From the NCBI RefSeq assembly GCF_900142325.1, contig NZ_FRAM01000001.1, positions 1,426,001 through 1,490,000 of the forward strand: a stretch of DNA of 64,000 bases, given 5' to 3'. Of the stretch, positions 44,487-51,853 are shown one piece after another. This stretch comes from Epilithonimonas mollis. GTDB taxonomy: Bacteria > Bacteroidota > Bacteroidia > Flavobacteriales > Weeksellaceae. Below the pieces are notes generated by a model, which saw only the letters and a program-made list of their open reading frames with translations, searched no databases and had not been told where the DNA came from. How positions within the stretch are numbered: position 1 is the first letter of the stretch; every line of letters begins with the position of its first letter. The position numbers and the translations under genes were made by a program.

Positions 44487-46484
44487 TTAGTTTTGAAGAT
44501 TCAGATAAATCTTTTGGTTTTTTCCGATGGTTGCGCCCTCTGCAGGAAACTGTCCTGTGATTTTTCCAACACCTTTATAATCGACTCTGTAACCTAAATT
44601 TTCCAGTTGCGGAATCACATTTTTCCCAATCAACCCCACCAATTTTGGCATCGAATCTTTTTTGACAGTCACCTTGACATTTGGCTCAATCATTTTGTGA
44701 AGGTCAACTTTGTGTTCCACCAACAAGTCTTTTTCGATATTCAGAGGTGTTTTCAGAAAAGTCTTACCGGCAATTTCTTTAAAAACCGGTGCTGAAACCG
44801 TTCCGCCATAAAAACCTTTGGAAACATCTGGCTGATTTACCACCACGAAACACGTATATTTCGGATTATCTGCCGGATAAAAACCTGCAAATGAAGCTTG
44901 ATATTTCATCGGTCCAGCTTTCCAATATTCAAATCTTGCAGTTCCGGTTTTTCCTGCAATTTTAAGATTTGGTGTGTAAATACTTTTCGCTGTTCCTTTT
45001 TCTACCGCTTTTGTCAAAGCGTGTGTCATCATCGTAATTGCTTTATCAGAAGCCATTTTTTTGACCATTATTTCAGGTTTTGCTTCGTACAAAACTTTAC
45101 CGTCTTTCATAATTTTATCAATGAAAAGCGGTTTCACCATTTTGCCTCTGTTCGCAATGCCGTTATAAAATGTTACCATTTGCAACAGCGGAAAACTAGA
45201 AGAATAACCATAACCTAAAGACGCCAAAGTAGCCTTGTTCCAACGTTTGCTGGATGGCGTCTGGATAGATGGCTTTGCAATTCCCGGCAATTCGATCTGC
45301 ATTTTGTCAAACATTTTCCAACGCTTCAAATGGTCTATGAAAACCTGAGGTTTGTCGGCATAATGTTCCGTAATTAGTTTTGCGGCACCAACGTTACTCG
45401 ACTTCGCTAAAACATCACTCACATCATAAGTTCCGCCGCCGTGGCCGTCTGTAATTCTTTGTCCTGCATAAGTCCAGATTCCGTTCCCGATGTTGACTTT
45501 CGTATTTTCATCAATGAAACCATCGTCCATCGCAGCTAAAAGCGAAACAGTTTTGAAGGTCGAACCTGGTTCCTGTGCGTCTTTTACAGTATAATTGTAA
45601 GCATCAACATAAATTCCCGGTTCGGTTCTTCTGAGGTTCACCATTGCTTTGATTTTCCCAGTTTCAACCTCCATCACGACCACACTTCCGTGGTCTGCAT
45701 CGAATTTTATCAACTGATTTTCCAAAGCAGAATGGGCGATATCCTGAATCCTCAAATCCAAAGTCGTGTAAACATCTTGCCCATCAACTGGCTCCTGAAC
45801 TTTCCAGTAATCGATTGGTTTCCATTGAGAAGACGTGATTTTTTGTTCTAGTCTTTTACCATCAATCCCGGTTAAGAATTTGCTGAAAGCGCCTTCCAAA
45901 CCAGATTTTGATTCGCCATTATCCATTCCTATGGTTCCGGCTCCAATTTGCGTTGTGGCTAATTCTCTGCGGAAATTTCTTTCGACAATGAAACCACCTT
46001 TATTTTTTCCTTTTTTAAAAATCGGAAAATTTCGGATTCTATCGTATTCATCAAAATCAAGACCTTTGGCCAATAAATAATACTGGTTATTCTTTTGATT
46101 CTGAGCGTCCAATTTTGCCCGGAAATAACTTCTCGGCTTATCGAACATCTTACTGAGGGAATCTGTCAAAGCGCCAACATTATTGGAATAAATCGTGTCT
46201 CTCATTGATTTGAAATCCAGATAGACATCGTATCGCATAACGGTTGTCGCCAAGATAGAACCATCTGAGGCGAAAAGATTGCCACGCGCGGCCTTCAATT
46301 TGGCTTCGCGGTAGTTTTTGCTGATGTAATTATCTTCGAATTCCTGAACGTTCGTGTTTTGAAGAATCAGGATTCTCGCCAAAAAAGTGATGAACAAAAC
46401 CAGAGCTCCCAGAACAAAAAGGTAGCCCCACTTCAGCGCATTGGAACGTTTTTTTTCGTAGTTGTTATTGGGTTGCTTTATCAT
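44487..46484 (-). CDS. ftsI: Septal penicillin-binding protein FtsI (PBP3) with a PASTA domain
   Basis: The division-specific transpeptidase. In numbering from the longer frame (start 46496): membrane segment 23-45; transpeptidase motifs S312-T-F-K315, S366-S-N368 and K516-T-G518. A PASTA domain (about 606-669, MPKLVGLIGKNVIPQLENLG) closes the protein; PASTA is absent from E. coli FtsI but usual in Bacteroidota. I prefer the second ATG (46484, MIKQPNNNY). The 5' end overlaps ftsL by 20 bases, so the two are probably coupled. Confidence 0.94.
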   Translation of the reverse strand: MIKQPNNNYEKKRSNALKWGYLFVLGALVLFITFLARILILQNTNVQEFEDNYISKNYREAKLKAARGNLFASDGSILATTVMRYDVYLDFKSMRDTIYSNNVGALTDSLSKMFDKPRSYFRAKLDAQNQKNNQYYLLAKGLDFDEYDRIRNFPIFKKGKNKGGFIVERNFRRELATTQIGAGTIGMDNGESKSGLEGAFSKFLTGIDGKRLEQKITSSQWKPIDYWKVQEPVDGQDVYTTLDLRIQDIAHSALENQLIKFDADHGSVVVMEVETGKIKAMVNLRRTEPGIYVDAYNYTVKDAQEPGSTFKTVSLLAAMDDGFIDENTKVNIGNGIWTYAGQRITDGHGGGTYDVSDVLAKSSNVGAAKLITEHYADKPQVFIDHLKRWKMFDKMQIELPGIAKPSIQTPSSKRWNKATLASLGYGYSSSFPLLQMVTFYNGIANRGKMVKPLFIDKIMKDGKVLYEAKPEIMVKKMASDKAITMMTHALTKAVEKGTAKSIYTPNLKIAGKTGTARFEYWKAGPMKYQASFAGFYPADNPKYTCFVVVNQPDVSKGFYGGTVSAPVFKEIAGKTFLKTPLNIEKDLLVEHKVDLHKMIEPNVKVTVKKDSMPKLVGLIGKNVIPQLENLGYRVDYKGVGKITGQFPAEGATIGKNQKIYLNLQN

Positions 46485-46830
46485 TGGTGCTATCAACTTT
46501 TATCAGTAATTTCATCGGGTGGCTTTCCAAACTCACCAAAGAATCCTGGACCATTTCTTTTCCCAGTTCGGATTCCATTCTTATTTTTATGAGCCTGCTT
46601 TGTGCGTAGGCATTTCTGGATTTATATTCTTCTGTTTCTTCTTTCAGAATATTGACTAGCTTTATCTTTTTATCAACCAAGTGATTACTATAAATCATCA
46701 CCATCAGCAATCCGAAAATGAACACGAAATATTTATAATGCGCCTTGACCTCATCACGGTTCAGGAAATTCCCTTTTATGATGTCCATAAAAGTGAGTTT
46801 CTTCTGTTTATTTCGATTCAGTTTTGCCAT
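46465..46830 (-). CDS. ftsL: FtsL-like divisome protein
   Basis: A small bitopic protein of the FtsQLB type. The 121-residue product has a basic cytoplasmic N-terminus, one membrane segment (about 28-45, FVFIFGLLMVMIYS) and a periplasmic helix with heptad character (VNILKEETEEYKSRN). Sequence similarity in this family is weak; the call rests on size, topology and position between rsmH and ftsI. It overlaps ftsI. Confidence 0.85.
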   Translation of the reverse strand: MAKLNRNKQKKLTFMDIIKGNFLNRDEVKAHYKYFVFIFGLLMVMIYSNHLVDKKIKLVNILKEETEEYKSRNAYAQSRLIKIRMESELGKEMVQDSLVSLESHPMKLLIKVDSTNDKATQ

Positions 46831-46856
46831 TTTTTGGTTGCTTGCTGTCCGTTTAC

Positions 46857-46896
46857 AGTTGATAGATTTTTAGAATTTTTCCAACAACCATCAACT
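46857..46896. repeat. Inverted repeat at the rsmH-ftsL junction
   Basis: AGTTGAT (46857-46863) is complementary to ATCAACT (46890-46896); the words belong to the same GTTGATAG family as the murE-mraY spacer. The right arm runs into the rsmH stop codon. Confidence 0.5.
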
Positions 46897-47788
46897 ATAA
46901 TTTAATCCCCACTCTCATTTTTGCACTTCTTGCGCGCGAGTTTTCTTCAATTTCTTTATCATCCGGAATGATTGCTTTGGTCTGCAATAATTCGAATACT
47001 TTAGCGTAATTTCCGTAGATATCACGCTGAGGTTCACCTTCGAACATTCCGTTTTTCAGAAAGCGTTTTACCAATCTGTCTTCCAGAGAATGATAGGAAA
47101 TCACGACCAGTCTCCCTTCGGTTTTCAGAATATTGTAAGATTGGACGAGCATTTCTTTTAACACTTCCAATTCCTGATTGACTTCGATTCTGATCGCCTG
47201 AAAAACCTGAGCAAAAAATTTATTCTGCTTAAAAGCTGGAATGTAACTGAACAGACTTTTCAGCTCTTCCGTTGTATTGATTTTCTTCGTTTTTCTATGA
47301 TGAACAATTTCTCTTGCCAACTTTCTGGATTCTCTCAATTCTCCGTATTGGTAAAAAATGTTGGCCAAATCTTCTTCTTCATAATCGTTGATGATTTTCT
47401 TTGCGTCGAGACTTTGCATCACGTTCATTCTCATATCCAGAGGCGCATCACTTCTCGTAGAAAAACCACGTTCTGCTTCATCAAACTGATGAGAAGAAAC
47501 GCCTAAATCGCCTAAAATTCCATCCACTTTCGAAATGCCATAAGCCAACATCGAATTTTCCAAAAACCTGAAGTTCTGATTAACCAAAGTAAATCTTGGG
47601 TCATCAATTGTATTTTTCAATGCATCCAAATCCTGGTCGAAAGAAAATAATTTTCCTTTCTCCGAAAGTCGGCTCAGAATCTCGCGGGAATGTCCGCCTC
47701 CACCGAAAGTGCAGTCCACATAGATCCCGTCCGGATTGGTTACCAGAGCATCGACACTTTGTTTTAATAAGACAGGATTGTGATACAT
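46895..47788 (-). CDS. rsmH: 16S rRNA (cytosine(1402)-N(4))-methyltransferase
   Basis: Methylates N4 of C1402 in 16S rRNA near the P site. Family blocks: YHNPVLLKQ at the N-terminus, SAM motif CTFGGGGHSREIL (26-38), GILGDLGVSSHQFD and AERGFSTRSDAPLDMRM, then FFAQVFQAIRIEVN and YHSLEDRLVK. At 297 residues it is normal. It is the second gene of the dcw cluster. Confidence 0.96.
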   Translation of the reverse strand: MYHNPVLLKQSVDALVTNPDGIYVDCTFGGGGHSREILSRLSEKGKLFSFDQDLDALKNTIDDPRFTLVNQNFRFLENSMLAYGISKVDGILGDLGVSSHQFDEAERGFSTRSDAPLDMRMNVMQSLDAKKIINDYEEEDLANIFYQYGELRESRKLAREIVHHRKTKKINTTEELKSLFSYIPAFKQNKFFAQVFQAIRIEVNQELEVLKEMLVQSYNILKTEGRLVVISYHSLEDRLVKRFLKNGMFEGEPQRDIYGNYAKVFELLQTKAIIPDDKEIEENSRARSAKMRVGIKL

Positions 47789-47837
47789 GTTTTAGGTTTT
47801 AGGTAGTAGTTGTCAGTTGACGGCTTTTCTTGATTCT

Positions 47838-48314
47838 TTATTCTTGATTCTTAGAATCTTCGGATTCTAAATTTCCCATCACATCTTCTGCAAGATTGGC
47901 GAAATCTAATTCGCTGACAGAAATAACCTGTTCATAAGCTTCTTTGTCCCAGATCTCGAAGAGTTCGCCAGCGCTTGTGATGACAATTTCTTTGGTCAGA
48001 TTGGCATATTGCGTCAAATCTTTGCTGATTTGCAGACGACCAACGTTATCCATCTCCACTGTTTTGACGCCAGCAGTAAACATCCTTATGAAATCTGCAT
48101 TTTTCTTGACAAATCGGTTGAGACCGTTTATTTTTGTCATCAGTTTCTCCCAAGGCTTCATTGGATAAACTTCCAGACACTTCTGAAACACAGAACGCTT
48201 TACTACAAATGGTTCATCTGCAAAATGTTCCATCTGCTTCGTAAGCGAAGCAGGCAGTTTGATGCGCCCTTTGTCATCTATTTTACATTCGTATGTTCCA
48301 ATGAAGTTTTTCAT
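47838..48314 (-). CDS. mraZ: Transcriptional regulator MraZ
   Basis: A ring-forming AbrB-like DNA-binding protein that represses its own dcw promoter in E. coli. Two MraZ half-domains are visible: IGTYECKIDDKGRIKLPASL and VKTVEMDNVGRLQISKDLTQYA. The start at 48314 (MKNFIGTYE) is chosen because the frame upstream (to 48344) crosses the operator repeats. The product is 158 residues. It is the first gene of the dcw cluster, with the likely operator 27-56 bases upstream. Confidence 0.94.
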   Translation of the reverse strand: MKNFIGTYECKIDDKGRIKLPASLTKQMEHFADEPFVVKRSVFQKCLEVYPMKPWEKLMTKINGLNRFVKKNADFIRMFTAGVKTVEMDNVGRLQISKDLTQYANLTKEIVITSAGELFEIWDKEAYEQVISVSELDFANLAEDVMGNLESEDSKNQE

Positions 48315-48337
48315 TTGGAGCAAATTTATATAAATTT

Positions 48338-48367
48338 TTACCACATTTTACCACTTTTGCCCACTTT
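48338..48367 (-). promoter_or_regulatory. Probable MraZ operator: three 10-bp-phased GTGG boxes
   Basis: On the minus strand GTGGGCAAAA, GTGGTAAAAT and GTGGTAAAAA follow each other exactly; the CCAC complements lie at 48341, 48351 and 48361. E. coli MraZ binds repeated TGGG boxes with 5-base spacers, so three boxes one helical turn apart directly before mraZ fit well. Confidence 0.72.
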
Positions 48368-48454
48368 TATACTTAATGTTTATAACTTTTTGATTTTACA
48401 GCTTTTCTGGCTAATGATTTGATAACAAATCAATTAAAAATAAATATTGTCGAG

Positions 48455-48477
48455 AGCCTTTGCATAAAGCCTTTGCA
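48455..48477. repeat. Short direct repeat upstream of the nitroreductase gene
   Basis: AGCCTTTGCA occurs twice, at 48455-48464 and 48468-48477, with 13-base spacing. It is in the divergent region between mraZ and the nitroreductase gene and could be a regulator site or chance. Confidence 0.4.
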
Positions 48478-48550
48478 ATGAATGATTTAAAAAATCCGAG
48501 GGAAAAAGTTTCATTATTTAAAATGATTCTAAACCAAAATTGAAAATGAT

Positions 48551-48558
48551 TACATTTG
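48551..48558 (+). promoter_or_regulatory. Probable -7 box very close to the nitroreductase start
   Basis: TACATTTG fits TAnnTTTG exactly and ends 4 bases before the ATG, which would put transcription start at or next to the start codon. Confidence 0.5.
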
Positions 48559-48562
48559 TTAT

Positions 48563-49189
48563 ATGAACTATTTAGAGGCACTAAACTGGCGATATTCTGT
48601 AAAAAAATTCGACGGAAAGAAAATTCCGTCGGAAAAACTCAACAATATTCTGGAAGCCGGAAGATTGTCTGTCAGCTCATTAGGACTTCAGCCTTATCAT
48701 CTTTTGGTAGTTGAGAATGATGAAACGATTCAGAAACTGATTCCTGCGTTTTACAACCCATCTCAGATTTCGACTTGTTCGCATTTGATAGCTTTGGTTT
48801 CTAAGACTCATATTAATAAGGAGTATGTTGATAATTATTTCGGACATATTATTGATGAGCGAGGCGTGACTTTGGAACAGTTGTCAGCTTTCAGAAATAA
48901 CATCAATCAGTTTTTGGAAAATTACACTCAGAAAGAATTAGAAAGCTGGTCCGAGAAACAGAATTACATTGTTCTTGGTTCATTAATTTTAGCTTCTGCC
49001 GAGGAAGAAATCGACACTTGTCCGATGGAAGGTTTCAAATCTGAAATTTTAGAAGATGTTTTGAAAATCGATAAAGCGAATGAAAAAGTTACGGTTGTTT
49101 TGGCTTTAGGCTATCGTGCGGAAGATGATATTTTTCAGAATTTCAAAAAAGTGAGAAAACCCACAGATAAGTTCATCAAATTCATTTAA
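48563..49189 (+). CDS. Nitroreductase family NAD(P)H-dependent oxidoreductase
   Basis: An FMN-dependent reductase related to NfsB. Family pattern: LNWRYSVKKFDGKKIP near the N-terminus (the Arg-Arg/Lys flavin contact), then LSVSSLGLQPYHLLVV, and IDTCPMEGFK near residue 155. At 208 residues it is normal. The physiological substrate cannot be deduced. It stands alone between the dcw cluster and nadB and may lack a leader. Confidence 0.9.
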   Translation: MNYLEALNWRYSVKKFDGKKIPSEKLNNILEAGRLSVSSLGLQPYHLLVVENDETIQKLIPAFYNPSQISTCSHLIALVSKTHINKEYVDNYFGHIIDERGVTLEQLSAFRNNINQFLENYTQKELESWSEKQNYIVLGSLILASAEEEIDTCPMEGFKSEILEDVLKIDKANEKVTVVLALGYRAEDDIFQNFKKVRKPTDKFIKFI

Positions 49190-49240
49190 CTTTATTCTTT
49201 TGAATTTTCTCAGACATATGGGAATCATTAATTCTTATTT

Positions 49241-50836
49241 ATGATAAAAACAGACGTTCTTGTAATCGGTTCCGGAATTTCGGGCTTGTCTTATGCCATT
49301 AAAATCTCCGAGCAATTACCAGAAACCAAAATAATCATCGTTACAAAATCCAACGAAGACGAAAGCAATACCAAATATGCGCAAGGCGGATTGGCAGTCG
49401 TAACAGATTTCTCTAAAGATAATTTCCAAAAACACATCGACGATACTTTGCGTGCCGGCGATTATATCAATGACCCAGAAATTGTTAAAATTGTGGTGGA
49501 AGAAGCGCCATTAAGGTTTAATGAAATTGTGGAATGGGGCGCAAAATTTGACCAGGAAAAAGGGCAATATTCTCTTGGAAGAGAAGGCGGACATACGGAA
49601 AATCGAATCGTACATCATAAAGACATTACAGGATTCGAAATCGAAAGAGCACTTTTGGAAACCGTTAATAATTCTCCCAATATCGAGATTCTTCCTCATC
49701 ATTATGTTATCGATTTGATTACCCAACATCATGTTCCGGGAAAAGAGCTGGACAAAGGAAATATCCACGGTTATGGCGCTTATGTTCTGGATGAGAAAAA
49801 TAAAAAAATCAAAAAAATCACTTCAAAAATCACCTTAGTTGCAACAGGTGGCGCTGGTCACGTTTATAAAAACACGACCAATCCGATTATTGCAACAGGA
49901 GACGGAATTGCATTTGTACACAGAGCGCAAGGTAAAATCTCGAATATGCAATATTATCAGTTTCATCCCACGGCGATGTATTCCAAACGAGACGGAATGC
50001 TGTTTCTTATTTCTGAAGCGGTTCGTGGTGATGGCGCAAAACTCCGCACAAAAAACGGAAAACCTTTTATGCAAAAATATGATGAGCGGGAAGAGTTGGC
50101 TTCCCGAGATATTGTTGCAAGAGCTATTGATAACGAATTGAAAATAAGCGGAGACGATTTTGTTGGTTTGGATTGCCGGGAAATGGATCAGGAAAAATTC
50201 ATCCGCCACTTTCCAAATATTTATCAGAAGTGTCTGGATGAAGGCATCGACCCAATGAAGGAATTGATTCCTGTTGTTCCGGCTTGCCATTATCTGATGG
50301 GCGGAATTGAAACCGATAAAAATGGTCAATCGTCTATCAAAAATCTTTTTGCGGTTGGAGAATGTACCAATTCCGGACTTCACGGAGCGAATCGTTTGGC
50401 TTCGAATTCTTTATTGGAAGGTTTGGTATTTGGTCACAACGCGGCGATGAAAACAGTAGAATTGTTAAAAGAAAATGATTTCAATTTCGATGACTTGAAG
50501 GCTGTTCCGGAATGGAATGAAGAAGGAATGAAAATGATGGACGAAATGGTTCTCGTGACATACCTCAGAAAACAACTTCAGGAAATGATGAGCGACCTGG
50601 TGGCTATCGTAAGAAGCAATGCAAGATTGGAATTGGCTAAGAAAAAACAGCGCGAAATCTACGAAGCTGTTACAGAACTCTATAATTATTCCATACTTTC
50701 GCCACAACTTTCGGAATTGAGAAATCTGGTGAATGTTTCTTATCTGATTATCAAACATTCTCTGGAAATGAAAGAAAATAAAGGTGCTTTCTACAATAAA
50801 GACTTGGCTACCAAACCGCTTTTGATTAATGAATAA
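49241..50836 (+). CDS. nadB: L-aspartate oxidase
   Basis: Oxidises L-Asp to iminoaspartate, the first step of de novo NAD synthesis. The FAD motif is VIGSGISGLSYAIK (8-21); other blocks are YAQGGLAVV, LGREGGHTENRIVHHKD (active-site region) and LHGANRLASNSLLEGLVFG. At 531 residues it is normal. nadC follows after 92 bases; nadA is not in the window. Confidence 0.95.
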   Translation: MIKTDVLVIGSGISGLSYAIKISEQLPETKIIIVTKSNEDESNTKYAQGGLAVVTDFSKDNFQKHIDDTLRAGDYINDPEIVKIVVEEAPLRFNEIVEWGAKFDQEKGQYSLGREGGHTENRIVHHKDITGFEIERALLETVNNSPNIEILPHHYVIDLITQHHVPGKELDKGNIHGYGAYVLDEKNKKIKKITSKITLVATGGAGHVYKNTTNPIIATGDGIAFVHRAQGKISNMQYYQFHPTAMYSKRDGMLFLISEAVRGDGAKLRTKNGKPFMQKYDEREELASRDIVARAIDNELKISGDDFVGLDCREMDQEKFIRHFPNIYQKCLDEGIDPMKELIPVVPACHYLMGGIETDKNGQSSIKNLFAVGECTNSGLHGANRLASNSLLEGLVFGHNAAMKTVELLKENDFNFDDLKAVPEWNEEGMKMMDEMVLVTYLRKQLQEMMSDLVAIVRSNARLELAKKKQREIYEAVTELYNYSILSPQLSELRNLVNVSYLIIKHSLEMKENKGAFYNKDLATKPLLINE

Positions 50837-50845
50837 AATAACTAA

Positions 50846-50892
50846 AATGTATTTACGATTCAGAAAAATTAAATAAGCAATCTTTAATACAT
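50846..50892. repeat. Imperfect inverted repeat in the nadB-nadC spacer
   Basis: AATGTATT (50846-50853) faces AATACAT (50886-50892). The surrounding words AAAATGTATT, ACGATT and TTTTTACATT recur, in the same order, in the murC-ftsQ spacer. Confidence 0.45.
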
Positions 50893-50928
50893 AAATACTT
50901 TTTACATTAGTACAAAAATAAAATCTCA

Positions 50929-51792
50929 ATGAAAAGACCAGCTTACGCCAGCGATAAAATTTTAAAAGAATTCATCAGAACCGCTTTGGAAGAAGACATC
51001 CAAAACGGTGATCATTCTACATTGTCCACCATTCCAAAAGATCTGGAACAAAAAGCGCAATTATTAGTAAAAGAAAACTGCATTCTGGCTGGTGTTGAAT
51101 TGGCTGAAATTATTTTTAAAACTTTTGATAAAAATCTGAATATTGAAATTTTCATCAAAGATGGAGAATCTGCTAAAAAAGGCGACGTAGCTTTCATTAT
51201 TACCGGAAAAGCAAGATCGATTCTTTCCACAGAACGCTTGGTTCTGAATTGTATGCAAAGGATGAGCGGGATTGCAACTATGACTCATGACTGGGATTCA
51301 AGACTAGTGGGAACGAAAACAAAACTCCTTGACACCAGAAAAACGACACCAAATTTCCGGGTTTGTGAAAAATGGGCAGTTGCCATTGGCGGCGGAACGA
51401 ATCACAGATACGGACTTTATGACATGATAATGCTGAAAGACAACCATATTGATTATAATGGAAGCATCGCCAATGCTGTGAAAATGGCGAAAGATTATGT
51501 CAAGAAAAATAAACTTAAATTAAAAATTGAGGTAGAAACCCGTAATCTTGAAGAAGTTGAGGAAGCCGTAAAATCTGGCGCTGATCGGGTTATGTTTGAT
51601 AATATGGATATCGAGACAATGGCCAAAGCTGTAAAAATTGTCAATAAAAAATCTGAAACCGAAGCGAGCGGAGGAATAACACGTGAAGTGTTAAATTCGG
51701 TGGCAAAAACCGGTGTGGATTTTATCTCAGCGGGCGCAATTACACATTCTTCCAGTAATATTGACCTGAGTCTCAAGGCATTAAAAATTTAA
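50929..51792 (+). CDS. nadC: Nicotinate-nucleotide pyrophosphorylase (carboxylating)
   Basis: Converts quinolinate and PRPP to nicotinate mononucleotide. Blocks: EDIQNGDHST near the N-terminus, ERLVLNCMQRMSGIAT, DTRKTTPNFRVCEKWAV, GGTNHRYGLYDMIMLKDNH and IEVETRNLEE, with the C-terminal EASGGI phosphate site. At 287 residues it is normal. It acts two steps after NadB, encoded just upstream. Confidence 0.95.
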   Translation: MKRPAYASDKILKEFIRTALEEDIQNGDHSTLSTIPKDLEQKAQLLVKENCILAGVELAEIIFKTFDKNLNIEIFIKDGESAKKGDVAFIITGKARSILSTERLVLNCMQRMSGIATMTHDWDSRLVGTKTKLLDTRKTTPNFRVCEKWAVAIGGGTNHRYGLYDMIMLKDNHIDYNGSIANAVKMAKDYVKKNKLKLKIEVETRNLEEVEEAVKSGADRVMFDNMDIETMAKAVKIVNKKSETEASGGITREVLNSVAKTGVDFISAGAITHSSSNIDLSLKALKI

Positions 51793-51853
51793 CACTTCCT
51801 TAACAGAACTTATCATATTTTTTTGGATTTTTGCGGCATAAATCTAAAGAAAA

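Noticed and set aside
49835-50383. 182-codon minus-strand ORF
   Set aside because: Antisense shadow of nadB.
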